From an uncultured Roseicyclus sp. (GTDB taxonomy: Bacteria; Pseudomonadota; Alphaproteobacteria; Rhodobacterales; Rhodobacteraceae): 64,000 nucleotides of DNA. Shown here piece after piece: positions 17,530-29,117 of the stretch. The DNA is taken from assembly GCA_937139335.1 (NCBI GenBank), contig CAKZPN010000049.1:1-64000 (forward strand). The letters are read 5' to 3'. The notes under the pieces were generated by a model. It was not told where the DNA came from and made no database searches. It saw only the letters and a program-made list of their open reading frames with translations. Both the position numbers and the translations under genes were made by a program. How positions within the stretch are numbered: position 1 is the stretch's first letter; the number at the start of each line of letters is the position of its first letter.

Positions 17530-17635
17530 GTCATCCCTTCAGGACGTGGGCGTTTCGTCGCGCTCCTTAAACCTTGCCTTGGGTCGGGGAAACCCCATAG
17601 ATACCACCGAAACAGCGACACCGAATGGGAAGATC

Positions 17636-18142
17636 ATGTTCGATACGATGACCATTACCAAGGCGTTCGCATCCGTCTGTGGTGCGTTGCTTGTGCTCTT
17701 GCTTGGCGGTTGGGCGGCCGAAGGTCTCTACAACGTCGACCACGGCGGCGAGCCGGGCTATGCCATCGTCATCGAAGACGATGGCGGTGCCGCAGCCGAG
17801 GAGGACGTGGTCGAGGTCGCCTTTGCCGACATCTATGCCACCGCCGATGCGTCGGCTGGCGAACGCCTGTGGCGCCAGTGTTCCGCCTGCCACCAGCTGA
17901 ACGGGGCCGACGGAGTGGGCCCGCACCTGAACGGTGTCGTGGGTCGGCCGAAGCACGCGATCGACGGGTTCAACTACTCCGACGCGCTGCGCGGGCTGGA
18001 GGGGGACTGGACGCCCGAGAACCTCTCGAACTTCATCGAGAACCCGCGCAGCTACGCGCCGGGCACCGCGATGTCCTATGCCGGGATGCGCGATATCGAG
18101 GATCGGGCGAACCTGATCGCCTATCTCGAAAACACCGATTAA
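17636..18142 (+). CDS. Membrane-anchored c-type cytochrome
   Basis: A 168-residue cytochrome: an uncleaved N-terminal anchor (ITKAFASVCGALLVLLLGGWAAEG), an acidic Ala-rich linker (about 35-65), then a class I cytochrome c domain with heme motif CSACH, GVGPHLNGVVGR and the distal Met in PGTAMSYAG. This layout matches the membrane-attached electron carriers CycM/cytochrome c-y, which shuttle electrons from the bc1 complex to terminal oxidases such as the cbb3 enzyme encoded at 27.5 kb. ATG 17636 chosen because it starts the anchor. Confidence 0.9.
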   Translation: MFDTMTITKAFASVCGALLVLLLGGWAAEGLYNVDHGGEPGYAIVIEDDGGAAAEEDVVEVAFADIYATADASAGERLWRQCSACHQLNGADGVGPHLNGVVGRPKHAIDGFNYSDALRGLEGDWTPENLSNFIENPRSYAPGTAMSYAGMRDIEDRANLIAYLENTD

Positions 18143-18169
18143 GGCCCAGGGCCGCCCCACAGGATGAAC

Positions 18170-18195
18170 GCCGCCCCGGGTCGGGGCGGCTTTTT
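18170..18195 (+). terminator. Rho-independent terminator
   Basis: GCCGCCCCG (18170-18178), 3-nt loop, CGGGGCGGC (18182-18190), then five T (18191-18195), 28 bases after the cytochrome c stop. Confidence 0.92.
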
Positions 18196-18323
18196 CTTGG
18201 GCAATGCCGCGACGCGCCGGCCCGATCACGGAATCTCAACTTGAACCCGGGTGGGGCTGGTCTCTAACGTTGTGCGACACAGTTATTGGGGAAATCGCCC
18301 CGAGGACGAGCCTGGAGATCCGC

Positions 18324-20258
18324 ATGTCAGAACGCCCTGCCGTCGCCCTCGCCACCGGCGCGACCGAGATCGCCACCCAGACCCCGCGCCTGCGCATGGC
18401 CCTGCCGCTGGCCGGCGCCGCCCTGATCCTCGCGCTTACCGCGCTGCCGCTGCGCGCGCAGGAGGACGACCTGATAGTCACCCACGCGGTGTCGACCTTC
18501 GGCGTCGAGGACCTGACCTATCCGGCGGATTTCGAGCACCTGAACTACGTGAACCCCGATGCTCCGCAGGGCGGCGAGATGTCGATGAGCTGGTCGAGCG
18601 CGGGCGGATCGTTCGATTCGCTGCATCCCTACACCGATCAGGGCAGCCCGGCGGTCCTGTCGAGCATCTTCTTCGAGGCGATGCTGGAGAGTACGCTGGA
18701 CACGATCGGCGAAAGCTACTGCCTGCTGTGCGAGAGCATCGCCTACCCCGAAGACCGCTCCTACGTCATCTTCACCATCCGCGACGGCGCGACCTTCTCG
18801 GACGGCACGCCGGTGACCGCGCAGGATGCCCTCTTCTCCTACGAGATCCTGCGCGACGAGGGGCTGCCGTCGTTCCGCGCCAACATCCCGCTGACAATCG
18901 ACAGCGCCGAGGTGCTGGACGACCGCCGCATCCGCTTCAACTTCAACCCCGAAAGCCAGCTCCGCGGCCGGATCGAGGCGGCAGGCGGGCTGCCGGTGTT
19001 CAGCGAAGCGAGCCACATCGCCTCGGAGCGCGATTTCTCGGAAAGCCGGCTGCAGCCGCTGGTCGGGTCCGGCCCCTATGTTCCGGGCCGGATCGACCCC
19101 GGCCGCTCGACGACCTTCGAGCGCAACCCCGACTACTGGGGCAACGACCTGCCGATCAACCAGGGGCGGCATAATTTCGACAGCATCCGCATCGAATACT
19201 ACGCCGACGGCATCGCGGCCTTCGAAGGATTCACCGCCGGGAACTACCTGTTCCGGCAGGAAAACAGCTCGCAAAGCTGGGCCACGAGCTATGATTTCCC
19301 GCGCCTGCGCGACGGCATCGTGATCCAGGAGGAAATCCCGCAGGGCCTGATCGCGCCTGGGCAATCCTTCGTGTTCAACCTGCGCCGCGAGAAGTTTCAG
19401 GACCCCCGCGTGCGCGAGGCCATCGCGCTGATGTTCAACTTCGAATGGACCAACCAGACGTTGTTCTACGGGCTCTATTCGCCGATCGACAGCTTCTGGG
19501 AGAACACGCATCTGGAGGCGGAAGGTCCGCTCGAAGGCGCTGAACTGGCCGTGCTGGAACCGCTGCGTGGGTCCATCCCAGAGGAGGTTTTCACCGAGCC
19601 ACCCTTCGCCACCCCGCCCTCGGACCCCGATCGCACCTTTGATCGAGGGCAGGCGCGTCGGGCCGCGGCACTGCTGGAAGAGGCGGGATATACGCCGGGT
19701 CCCGACGGGATGCTGCGCAACGAGGCCGGCGAGACGCTGGATGTGGAGTTCCTGAACGCCGGGCCGCTCTTCGACCGGATCATCAACCCCTATGTCGAGA
19801 ACCTGCGCGCCATCGGAGTCAATGCCCACCTCACCCGCGTGGACGCGGCGCAGATGAACCAGCGCCAGCGCGATACCGATTTCGACATTCTGACCGACCA
19901 TTTCCCGATGGGCTACGAGCCCGGATCGGGGCTGCGGCAGTATTTCGGCAGCATCGGCGCGGACGAGTCGCTGTTCAACGTGGCGGGTCTTGCCGACGAG
20001 GGCGTCGACCGGCTGCTGGAACGGGTGATCCGGGCGGAGACCCGCGAGGAGATGGAGGTTGCGACCCGCGCGCTCGACCGGGTGCTGCGTGCCTACCGCA
20101 TCCGCGTGCCGCAGTGGTACAACGACAGCGCCTGGGTCGCCTACTACAACCATTACCGATACCCCGAGGAACTACCACCCTATGGCATCGGCTTCCTCGA
20201 TTTCTGGTGGGTGGACCCCGAGGCCGAACAGGCCCTGCGCGAACAGGGTGTGCTGTAA
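18324..20258 (+). CDS. yejA: Peptide ABC transporter substrate-binding protein (YejA-like)
   Basis: A 644-residue SBP_bac_5 family protein. A cationic start, then a hydrophobic segment PLAGAALILALTALPLRAQ serves as signal peptide. The mature protein begins with the family's THAVSTFG...YPADFEHLNYVNPDAPQGG, typical of YejA/microcin C or oligopeptide binders, longer than OppA. Start ATG 18324. It leads an operon with two permeases and a double-domain ATPase, spacing 6 nt to yejB. The natural ligand is probably a peptide or peptide-like compound. Confidence 0.92.
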   Translation: MSERPAVALATGATEIATQTPRLRMALPLAGAALILALTALPLRAQEDDLIVTHAVSTFGVEDLTYPADFEHLNYVNPDAPQGGEMSMSWSSAGGSFDSLHPYTDQGSPAVLSSIFFEAMLESTLDTIGESYCLLCESIAYPEDRSYVIFTIRDGATFSDGTPVTAQDALFSYEILRDEGLPSFRANIPLTIDSAEVLDDRRIRFNFNPESQLRGRIEAAGGLPVFSEASHIASERDFSESRLQPLVGSGPYVPGRIDPGRSTTFERNPDYWGNDLPINQGRHNFDSIRIEYYADGIAAFEGFTAGNYLFRQENSSQSWATSYDFPRLRDGIVIQEEIPQGLIAPGQSFVFNLRREKFQDPRVREAIALMFNFEWTNQTLFYGLYSPIDSFWENTHLEAEGPLEGAELAVLEPLRGSIPEEVFTEPPFATPPSDPDRTFDRGQARRAAALLEEAGYTPGPDGMLRNEAGETLDVEFLNAGPLFDRIINPYVENLRAIGVNAHLTRVDAAQMNQRQRDTDFDILTDHFPMGYEPGSGLRQYFGSIGADESLFNVAGLADEGVDRLLERVIRAETREEMEVATRALDRVLRAYRIRVPQWYNDSAWVAYYNHYRYPEELPPYGIGFLDFWWVDPEAEQALREQGVL

Positions 20259-20264
20259 CAGCAT

Positions 20265-21419
20265 ATGGGCGCCTATATCCTCAGACGCGTATTGCTGATG
20301 ATCCCCACGTTGTTGGGGATCATGGTGATCAACTTCGCACTCACGCAATTCGTGCCGGGCGGGCCGATCGAACAGGTCATCGCACAGCTGGAGGGCGAGG
20401 GCGACGTCTTCGCCGGCATTTCCGGCGGCGGCAGCGAGACGATGGGCGCCAGCGACATCGAGGGCACCGGTTACCAGGGCGCGCGGGGTCTGCCGCCGCG
20501 GTTTCTCGACGAGCTGCGCATCCAGTTCAACTTCGCCCGCATCGTCTGCGAGGAGGGATTCACCGGCACGCCCAGCCTGCGGGTTGACGAATGCGTGGCC
20601 GAGGAAATTCCCGTCCTCGAACGCTTCGGCCTGATGATCTGGGATTATGCGCGGTTCGATTTCGGCGACAGCTATTTCCGCTCCATCTCCGTCATCGACC
20701 TGGTGATCGAGAAGCTGCCGGTGTCGATCACGCTGGGCCTGTGGTCGACGCTGATCGCCTATCTGGTGTCGATCCCGCTGGGCATCGCCAAGGCGACGCG
20801 CGACGGCTCGAAGTTCGACACCTGGACCTCGGGCGTGATCATCGTGGCCTACGCCATACCCGGCTTCCTCTTCGCGATCCTGCTGCTCGTGGTCTTCGCG
20901 GGCGGGCGGTACTTCCAGATCTTCCCGCTGCGCGGCCTGACCTCGGACGGGTTCGAGAACATGACCTTCCTGCAGCAGATCGGCGACTACATCTGGCACA
21001 TCACGCTGCCGGTGCTGGCCTCGACCATCTCGGCCTTTGCCACGCTGACCTTGCTGACCAAGAACAGCTTTCTCGAAGAGATCAAGAAACAGTACGTGAT
21101 GACCGCGCGCGCCAAGGGCTTGCGCGAGGGGCGTGTGCTTTACGGCCACGTGTTCCGCAACGCGATGCTGATCGTGATCGCGGGGTTCCCGGCAGTATTC
21201 GTCGGCGTGTTCTTTGGCGGCTCGCTCATCATCGAGACGATCTTCTCGCTCGACGGGCTGGGGCGGCTGGGGTTCGAGGCGGCGGTGCGGCGCGACTACC
21301 CGGTGATCTTCGGCACGCTCTTCGTCTTCGGCCTGATCGGCCTGCTCGTGAACATCCTGTCGGACCTGATGTATGTCTGGATCGACCCGCGGATCGACTT
21401 CGAGACGCGGGAGACGTGA
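20265..21419 (+). CDS. yejB: ABC transporter permease (YejB-like)
   Basis: A 384-residue inner-membrane permease. It opens [24 protein letters not shown], the usual first TM of the OppB/YejB group, and contains a long periplasmic insert (about residues 40-120) and the EAA loop ([25 protein letters not shown]) that contacts the ATPase. Follows yejA by 6 bases and precedes yejE by 4 bases. Confidence 0.94.
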   Translation: MGAYILRRVLLMIPTLLGIMVINFALTQFVPGGPIEQVIAQLEGEGDVFAGISGGGSETMGASDIEGTGYQGARGLPPRFLDELRIQFNFARIVCEEGFTGTPSLRVDECVAEEIPVLERFGLMIWDYARFDFGDSYFRSISVIDLVIEKLPVSITLGLWSTLIAYLVSIPLGIAKATRDGSKFDTWTSGVIIVAYAIPGFLFAILLLVVFAGGRYFQIFPLRGLTSDGFENMTFLQQIGDYIWHITLPVLASTISAFATLTLLTKNSFLEEIKKQYVMTARAKGLREGRVLYGHVFRNAMLIVIAGFPAVFVGVFFGGSLIIETIFSLDGLGRLGFEAAVRRDYPVIFGTLFVFGLIGLLVNILSDLMYVWIDPRIDFETRET

Positions 21420-21423
21420 CGCG

Positions 21424-22611
21424 ATGGTGATGCCCGACCCTCGTCCTCCCGCGCCTGACACGCGCCCGTCGCCGCCCGTCGCGGTGCCGCCCACGCGCAA
21501 GGGGCTCCTGTCGCCGCTGAACCGGCGCCGGTGGCAGAACTTCAAGGCGAACCGCCGCGCGCTCTGGTCGCTGTGGATCTTCGTGGTGCTCTACGGTCTC
21601 AGCCTGTTTGCCGAGGTCATCGCCAACGACCGGCCGATCCTCGTGCAGTATCGCGGCGAGTATTTCACCCCGATCCTCAACTTCTACCCGGAGACCGCGT
21701 TTGGCGGCGACTTCCGGACCGAGGCGGTCTACCGCGACGTCGAGGTGCGCTGCCTCATCATCTCCGGCGGGCGGGAGGAATGCTGGGACGACCCGCAGGC
21801 GGTGATCGACGCGGTCGAGGACACCGGCGTGGTGAACGGCGAGGAGGTCGCGCGCGGCTGGCTGCTCTGGCCGCCCATTCCCTACAGCTACAACACGGTG
21901 AACGACCTAGGCCGCGCCGCGCCCTCGCCGCCCGACGGCGATCACTGGCTCGGGACCGACGACACCGCGCGCGACGTGCTGGCGCGGGTGATCTACGGTT
22001 TCCGCCTGTCGGTCAGCTTCGCGCTGATCGTGACCTTCCTGACCTCGGTCATCGGCATCGCGGCGGGTGCCGCGCAGGGGTTCTTCGGTGGCTGGCTCGA
22101 CCTGATCTTTCAGCGGGTGATCGAGATCTGGAATTCGACCCCCAGCCTCTTCGTCATCATCATCGTCGCCGCGATCTTCCAGATGAATTTCTGGCTGCTG
22201 GTGTTTCTCATGGTGCTGTTCGGCTGGACCGGGCTGGTCGGCGTGGTGCGCGCGGAATTCCTGCGCGCGCGCAACTTCGAATATGTCCGCGCCGCCCGCG
22301 CGCTGGGGGTCGGCAGCGGCACGATCATGGTCCGCCACGTGCTGCCGAACGCGATGGTGGCGACGCTGACCTTCCTGCCCTTCGTGGTCACGGGCACGAT
22401 CGGGGGGCTCGCCAGCCTCGATTTCCTCGGGTTCGGCTTGCCGTCATCAGCGCCGTCGCTGGGCGAGATGACGTTGCAAGCCAAGAACAACCTGCAGGCA
22501 CCCTGGCTGGCCTTCACCGCCTTCTTCGCCTTCGCGATCATGCTGTCGCTCCTGGTGTTCATCTTCGAAGGCATCCGCGACGCCTTCGATCCGCGAAAGA
22601 CGTTCCGATGA
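21424..22611 (+). CDS. yejE: ABC transporter permease (YejE-like)
   Basis: A 395-residue OppC/YejE-type permease. A Pro-rich cytoplasmic N-tail of about 30 residues (PDPRPPAPDTRPSPP) precedes LNRRRWQNFKANRRALWSLWIF, the typical YejE start. The EAA loop is seen at FEYVRAARALGVGSGTIMVRHVLPNAM. It overlaps yejF by 4 nt. ATG 21424 is chosen; upstream sequence overlaps yejB. Confidence 0.94.
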   Translation: MVMPDPRPPAPDTRPSPPVAVPPTRKGLLSPLNRRRWQNFKANRRALWSLWIFVVLYGLSLFAEVIANDRPILVQYRGEYFTPILNFYPETAFGGDFRTEAVYRDVEVRCLIISGGREECWDDPQAVIDAVEDTGVVNGEEVARGWLLWPPIPYSYNTVNDLGRAAPSPPDGDHWLGTDDTARDVLARVIYGFRLSVSFALIVTFLTSVIGIAAGAAQGFFGGWLDLIFQRVIEIWNSTPSLFVIIIVAAIFQMNFWLLVFLMVLFGWTGLVGVVRAEFLRARNFEYVRAARALGVGSGTIMVRHVLPNAMVATLTFLPFVVTGTIGGLASLDFLGFGLPSSAPSLGEMTLQAKNNLQAPWLAFTAFFAFAIMLSLLVFIFEGIRDAFDPRKTFR

Positions 22612-24200
22612 GCGTGCTCGAGGTGACAAACCTGTCGGTAAGCTTCGGTACCGGCGATGGCACGGTGAACGCCGTGCGCGGCGTGAGCTTTTCCATCGAG
22701 AAGGGCGAGACCGTCGCGCTGGTCGGCGAAAGCGGGTCGGGTAAATCCGTCACCGCGCTCAGCACCGTGTCGCTGGTGCCGGGCGCCACGGCGATCACCG
22801 GGTCGGTGAAATACGACGGGCAGGAGATGCTGGGCGCGTCCGACGACGTGCTGCGCCGCATCCGGGGCAACGACATCAGCTTCATCTTCCAGGAGCCGAT
22901 GACTTCGCTGAACCCGCTGCACACGCTGGAAAAGCAGATCACCGAAAGCCTGATGCTGCACCAGGGGCTGCGAGGCGCGGCCGCGCGGGCGCGGGTGATC
23001 GAGCTGTTGACCAAGGTTGGCATCCGCGACCCCGAAACGCGGCTGGGCGCCTACCCGCACCAGCTTTCGGGCGGACAGCGGCAGCGCGTGATGATCGCGA
23101 TGGCGCTGGCCAACGGGCCGGATCTTCTGGTGGCGGACGAGCCGACGACGGCGCTCGACGTCACCATCCAGGCGCAGATCCTCGAACTGCTGGCGGAACT
23201 GAAGCGCGACATGGGCATGAGTCTCCTGTTCATCACCCATGACCTGACCATCGTGCGCCGCATCGCCGACCGGGTCTGTGTGATGCAGGGCGGCGAGATC
23301 GTGGAACAGGGGCCGACCGCCGAAATTTTCGCCAACCCGCAGCATGCCTACACCCGCAAGCTTCTGGCGGCCGAGGCCACCGGCGGGCCAGACCCTGTGG
23401 CCCAGGACGCGCCCGAGATCGTCGCGACCCAGGACCTGCGGGTCTGGTTCCCGATCCAGCGCGGGTTACTCAGGCGCACCGTCGGGCATGTGAAGGCGGT
23501 GAACGCCGCGACACTCAGCGTGCGGGCGGGCGAAACCTTGGGGATCGTGGGCGAAAGCGGGTCGGGCAAGACGACGCTCGCGCTCGCCATCATGCGGCTG
23601 ATCTCGTCCGAGGGTCCGGTGCTGTTTCTGGGGCGCGATGTGCAGGGCCTGCATTCGCGGGAGTTGCGGCCGCTGCGCAAGGACATGCAGATCGTGTTTC
23701 AAGACCCGTTCGGCAGCCTCAGCCCGCGCATGACGGTGGAGCAGATCGTGGCCGAGGGGCTGGCGGTGCACGGCGTCGGCCGAGTGGACCGCCGCCAGCA
23801 GGTCGCCGAGGTGCTGACCGAGGTCGGTCTCGACCCCGAGATGATGGACCGTTACCCACACGAGTTTTCCGGCGGACAGCGGCAGCGCATCGCCATCGCC
23901 CGCGCGATGATCCTGCGGCCCCGGCTCGTGGTGCTGGACGAGCCGACCAGCGCGCTCGACATGACGGTGCAGGTCCAGATCGTGGAGCTGCTGCGCGCCC
24001 TGCAACGCAAGAACAAGATCGCCTACCTTTTCATCTCGCATGACCTGAAGGTCGTGCGCGCGCTGAGCCACAAGGTGATCGTGATGAAGAATGGCGACGT
24101 GGTGGAAACCGGCGAGGCCGACGCGCTCTTCGCCGCGCCGAAAGAGCCCTACACCCGTGCGCTTCTGACGGCGGCCTTTGGCGAGCTGGGGGCGGCGTAG
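22608..24200 (+). CDS. yejF: Peptide ABC transporter ATP-binding protein, two ATPase domains (YejF-like)
   Basis: A 530-residue fusion of two ABC ATPases. Domain 1 (about 4-255): Walker A GESGSGKS, signature LSGGQRQR, Walker [13 protein letters not shown]. Domain 2 (about 275-525): Walker [10 protein letters not shown], signature [15 protein letters not shown], Walker [13 protein letters not shown]. Both sites look intact. Each domain carries the C-terminal oligopeptide-transporter extension ([30 protein letters not shown]). Last gene of the yejABEF operon. Confidence 0.95.
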   Translation: MSVLEVTNLSVSFGTGDGTVNAVRGVSFSIEKGETVALVGESGSGKSVTALSTVSLVPGATAITGSVKYDGQEMLGASDDVLRRIRGNDISFIFQEPMTSLNPLHTLEKQITESLMLHQGLRGAAARARVIELLTKVGIRDPETRLGAYPHQLSGGQRQRVMIAMALANGPDLLVADEPTTALDVTIQAQILELLAELKRDMGMSLLFITHDLTIVRRIADRVCVMQGGEIVEQGPTAEIFANPQHAYTRKLLAAEATGGPDPVAQDAPEIVATQDLRVWFPIQRGLLRRTVGHVKAVNAATLSVRAGETLGIVGESGSGKTTLALAIMRLISSEGPVLFLGRDVQGLHSRELRPLRKDMQIVFQDPFGSLSPRMTVEQIVAEGLAVHGVGRVDRRQQVAEVLTEVGLDPEMMDRYPHEFSGGQRQRIAIARAMILRPRLVVLDEPTSALDMTVQVQIVELLRALQRKNKIAYLFISHDLKVVRALSHKVIVMKNGDVVETGEADALFAAPKEPYTRALLTAAFGELGAA

Positions 24201-24207
24201 GACCCCG

Positions 24208-25563
24208 TCAGAAGGCGGAGGAATGACCCTCGGCCCGCATCTCGTATTCGTCGAAGCCGCGCGCGATCATGCGGGCCAGCGGCCGACCCTCCTGCAGGAT
24301 TTCGAACCCGGCGCCGGTGCAGCGGGTGACGCCGGGAAACTGCGCGGCGACCCGACGCTCGAGGGCCTTCAGGTCGGCCTCCGACATGTCGAAATCGCGC
24401 AGGATCTCGGCGTTGGCGATGCGGAACTCGCACATCAGCATCTCGATCATGCGGGCGCGCAGACGGTCCTGCCCCTTGAAGGCGTGGCCGCGCCCGGTGG
24501 CAGGCTCGCCCGCGCGGACATGTCTCTGATAGGCGGCGGTGGCGCTGGCGTTCTGAGCGTAGCCTTGCGGAAACCGCGAGATGGCCGAGGCGCCGAGGCC
24601 GATCAGCACCTCGCAACTGTCGTCGGTGTAGCCCTGGAAATTGCGCCGCAAATGCCCGGTGCGCGCGGCGACCGCCATGCTGTCGTCGGGCTTGGCGAAA
24701 TGGTCGATGCCGATTTCCCGGTACTGGTCCCACAGGAACAGGTTCCGCGCCGTCTCGAACAGGTGCAACCGCTGCTCTGACATCGGCAGCGCGTCGGTGG
24801 GGATCATCGCCTGCCGCTTGGCCATCCATGGCACATGCGCGTAGCCGTAAAGCGCGACCCGGTCGGGTGCGAGCGACAGCAGCATCTGGACCGAGTCGGA
24901 AATGCGCTCCTGGCTCTGGTTCGGCAGACCGAAGAGGATGTCGGCGTTCAGCGAATGGATACCGGCGGCTCGCAGCGCCTCGACCGCCGCGCGCGTCACC
25001 TCGTAGCTCTGGATGCGGCCGATGATCTGCTGAATGTCCGGGTCGAAATCCTGCACCCCGATGGAGGCGCGGTTCATCCCCGCCTCGGCCAGCGCGCCGA
25101 TGCGGGCGCCGTCGATCTCGTTGGGGTCGATCTCCACCGAGAATTCCAGATCTTTCGCCAAGGTGACGGAGGACCGGATCGTGTCGGTCAGATCGGTCAT
25201 CATCGCCGCCGACAGCAGCGTGGGCGTGCCGCCGCCCAGGTGCAGCCGCGCGACCTCCACCCCTTCGGGAAGCAGCCGGCCCACCGCCGCGATCTCGAGC
25301 TTCAGGCTCTCGACATAGGCCAGCACCGGCGCGTCGGATTGGACGCCCTGCGTGCGGCAGGCGCAGAACCAGCAGAGTCTGCGGCAGAACGGCACATGGA
25401 GGTAGAGCGAAATGCGCGCGCCGGACGGAATTGCGCGAAGCCAGTCAAGAAAAACAGGGCCGGACACGTCGTTGGAGAATTTCGTGGCCGGCGGGTAGCT
25501 CGTGTATCTCGGGACTTTCGCGTCGAAAAGGCCAAGGCGGCGAAGTTGATTGACGTGTTCCAT
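24208..25563 (-). CDS. hemN: Oxygen-independent coproporphyrinogen III oxidase (radical SAM)
   Basis: A 451-residue radical SAM enzyme that decarboxylates two propionates of coproporphyrinogen III to vinyls without oxygen, supporting heme synthesis in low oxygen. The 4Fe-4S motif is HVPFCRRLCWFCACRT (Cx3Cx2C, with the extra Cys of true HemN), followed by LHLGGGTPTLLS. The N-terminal PRYTSYPPATKF is specific to HemN rather than HemW. ATG 25563 is fixed by the conserved N-terminus. Divergent from fnrL, with a perfect FNR box between them. Confidence 0.96.
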   Translation of the reverse strand: MEHVNQLRRLGLFDAKVPRYTSYPPATKFSNDVSGPVFLDWLRAIPSGARISLYLHVPFCRRLCWFCACRTQGVQSDAPVLAYVESLKLEIAAVGRLLPEGVEVARLHLGGGTPTLLSAAMMTDLTDTIRSSVTLAKDLEFSVEIDPNEIDGARIGALAEAGMNRASIGVQDFDPDIQQIIGRIQSYEVTRAAVEALRAAGIHSLNADILFGLPNQSQERISDSVQMLLSLAPDRVALYGYAHVPWMAKRQAMIPTDALPMSEQRLHLFETARNLFLWDQYREIGIDHFAKPDDSMAVAARTGHLRRNFQGYTDDSCEVLIGLGASAISRFPQGYAQNASATAAYQRHVRAGEPATGRGHAFKGQDRLRARMIEMLMCEFRIANAEILRDFDMSEADLKALERRVAAQFPGVTRCTGAGFEILQEGRPLARMIARGFDEYEMRAEGHSSAF

Positions 25564-25599
25564 TGTTGTACTGCTAGGAAGGAAACGCGCTTCTTGACC

Positions 25600-25613
25600 T
25601 TGATCTGGATCAA
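25600..25613. promoter_or_regulatory. FNR box (perfect) between hemN and fnrL
   Basis: TTGATCTGGATCAA matches the TTGAT-N4-ATCAA consensus exactly. The centre is about 44 bases from the hemN start and about 46 from the fnrL start, so it can serve either divergent gene; FnrL activation of hemN and autoregulation are known in Rhodobacter. Confidence 0.93.
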
Positions 25614-25652
25614 GCGAGCCCTGACCGCCGACAGGCAGGAGGGACGACTTTC

Positions 25653-26396
25653 GTGGCACAACGACAGATGGCATTCCCGCAGGCCGACTGCTCGGAATGT
25701 CCGATCCGGTATCGCGCCGTCTGCGCGCATTGCGAGGGCGACGAGCTGAACCAGCTCGAGGCGATCAAGTATTATCGCAATTACGCGGCAGGACAGACCA
25801 TCGTCTGGGCCGGCGACCGGATGGATTTCGTGGCCTCTGTCGTGCATGGCGTTGCCGCCCTGACCCAGACCATGGAAGACGGGCGCAGGCAGATGGTGGG
25901 CCTGCTCCTGCCGTCCGATTTCCTGGGCCGCCCGAATCGCGAACACGCCACCTTCGACGTCACCGCGACGACCGATCTGCAATTGTGCTGCTTCCGTCGG
26001 CAACCGTTCCAGGACCTGCTGTCGAACACGCACCATGTCAGTAAGCGCCTGCTGGAAATGACGCTCGACGAGCTTGATGCCGCGCGCGAATGGATGCTGC
26101 TTCTGGGCCGCAAGACGGCACGCGAGAAGATCGCGAGCTTCCTGTCGATCATCGTGCGGCGCGACGCGACGATTCAGCAATTCGCGAAAGGCGGCGCGCT
26201 GGCTTTCGACCTGCCGCTGACGCGCGAGGCGATGGCAGATTACCTCGGCCTGACGCTGGAGACGGTGAGTCGCCAGATGTCGAGCCTGAAGAAGGACGGC
26301 GTGATCCGGCTGGAAGGCAAGCGGCACATCGTGATCCCCGATTTCGATGCGCTGATGCACGAGACCGGCGACGATTCCGATGGCGGTGTCTACTAG
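25653..26396 (+). CDS. fnrL: Oxygen-sensing Crp/Fnr regulator FnrL
   Basis: A 247-residue transcription factor. The N-terminal cluster DCSECPIRYRAVCAHC places Cys at 13, 16, 24 and 27, with further Cys at 112 and 113, together able to hold the oxygen-labile 4Fe-4S cluster. A cNMP-binding-like barrel and a dimer helix are followed by the HTH TREAMADYLGLTLETVSRQMSSL, whose E-SR trio reads the TTGAT half-site. GTG 25653 follows CAGGAGGGA at correct spacing; ATG 25668 is an alternative. It sits in the hemN-fnrL-usp-cco cluster typical of Rhodobacteraceae. Confidence 0.96.
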   Translation: MAQRQMAFPQADCSECPIRYRAVCAHCEGDELNQLEAIKYYRNYAAGQTIVWAGDRMDFVASVVHGVAALTQTMEDGRRQMVGLLLPSDFLGRPNREHATFDVTATTDLQLCCFRRQPFQDLLSNTHHVSKRLLEMTLDELDAAREWMLLLGRKTAREKIASFLSIIVRRDATIQQFAKGGALAFDLPLTREAMADYLGLTLETVSRQMSSLKKDGVIRLEGKRHIVIPDFDALMHETGDDSDGGVY

Positions 26397-26422
26397 CCTT
26401 TAGGCGAAAACCCGAAGATGAA

Positions 26423-26445
26423 AACGCCCCGCAATGCGGGGCGTT
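26423..26445. terminator. Bidirectional hairpin terminator
   Basis: AACGCCCCGC (26423-26432) and GCGGGGCGTT (26436-26445), 3-nt loop, between the convergent fnrL and universal stress protein genes. Confidence 0.87.
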
Positions 26446-26462
26446 CGCGTTTCTGGTGCAAC

Positions 26463-27302
26463 CTAGTGCGCCATGAAGACCGGCACCTTGGCGTGTTCCA
26501 GCATGTTGCGCGTGGCCCCGCCGAGGATCGCCTCGCGGAACCGCGAGTGGCCGTAGGCGCCCATCACCAGCATGTCGGCGCCGGTGTCCGCGACATGGCG
26601 GGTCAGAACCTCGGACACGCGGGGCAGGGTCTGGGCCAGGATCGTCACCTCGACGTTCACACCATGGCGCGCAAGCATCTTGGACAGTTCCGCGCCCGGA
26701 TCGGACGAGTCGGCGCTGTGCCGGTCCGGCGCGATGATCACGACATTCACGACTTCGGCCGATTGCAGCATCGGCATGGCGCGGCGGATCGCGGCCATCG
26801 CCTCGTTCGATTCGTTCCAGCCCACAACGACCCGCTTGGGCTTGCAGGTGGAGGACACGCCGTCGGCCAGCACGATCACCGGGGTCTGGCCCTGGAACAT
26901 GGCGGCCTCGACCACCACGGGCGCATCCGAATAGCGGCCTTCGCCATAGGGCTTCGGCAAGATCACCAGGTCGGCGAAGCGCGCGCGCCGCGCCACCAGC
27001 CCGCCGACGGAGGCCGATTGTGCGACCAGCGCGTCAAGGCCCCAGGACAGGTCGCTGCGGCTCAGTTCCGTCCGCGCCGCGGCTTCAATCTCGGTCGCGT
27101 CGTTCTTGGCCTGAACGATGGTTTCGTCGTGCATCAGCGCCGTGGCGCCGGCGAAATAATAGCCGGTCTGGGTGCGGTCGATGCCGAGGCAGAGCACGTC
27201 GAGATGAGCACCTGCTTCGGCCGCAAGCGGAATTGCGGCGCCGAGAACCGGCGCAACCTCCGCCGCGTCCGTAAGGATCGTCAGCATGGATTTGTAGGAC
27301 AC
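26463..27302 (-). CDS. Tandem universal stress protein
   Basis: A 279-residue protein with two Usp domains. The second (about 155-279) contains [20 protein letters not shown] and ends with [24 protein letters not shown], the G-x2-G-x9-G(S/T/N) ATP-binding type motif. The first is more degenerate. Start is GTG 27302, preceded by GGGAGG. It is divergent from ccoN across two FNR boxes, so it is probably induced in low oxygen along with the oxidase. Exact role unknown. Confidence 0.9.
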   Translation of the reverse strand: MSYKSMLTILTDAAEVAPVLGAAIPLAAEAGAHLDVLCLGIDRTQTGYYFAGATALMHDETIVQAKNDATEIEAAARTELSRSDLSWGLDALVAQSASVGGLVARRARFADLVILPKPYGEGRYSDAPVVVEAAMFQGQTPVIVLADGVSSTCKPKRVVVGWNESNEAMAAIRRAMPMLQSAEVVNVVIIAPDRHSADSSDPGAELSKMLARHGVNVEVTILAQTLPRVSEVLTRHVADTGADMLVMGAYGHSRFREAILGGATRNMLEHAKVPVFMAH

Positions 27303-27362
27303 GAAGAACCCTCCCTCTGTTGGGCTACGCTACACGTCTAGATGCGGTCAATGTGAGGTGCC

Positions 27363-27376
27363 TTGACCTGCATCAA
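27363..27376. promoter_or_regulatory. FNR box, proximal to the stress protein gene
   Basis: TTGACCTGCATCAA, a TTGAC-N4-ATCAA site. Its centre is about 67 bases from the Usp start codon and 32 bp (three helical turns) from a second box nearer ccoN. Confidence 0.88.
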
Positions 27377-27394
27377 AAGGGCCGAGCATTGCAT

Positions 27395-27408
27395 TTGACA
27401 TGGATCAA
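27395..27408. promoter_or_regulatory. FNR box, proximal to ccoN
   Basis: TTGACATGGATCAA, matching TTGAC-N4-ATCAA. Its centre is about 101 bases upstream of the ccoN start; a class II activation site would place the ccoN transcript start near 27443. Confidence 0.9.
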
Positions 27409-27502
27409 GGCCTTCGCCCGCTGCTTCCGCGATGTGGGGACAGATGGAACAGCTCCGGACGGCTTTCCGAGTCGGAACCGGGGCATGACGAAGGGACGAT
27501 CA

Positions 27503-29104
<1,602 letters not shown>

Positions 29105-29117
29105 GGAGGGCCGGCAG

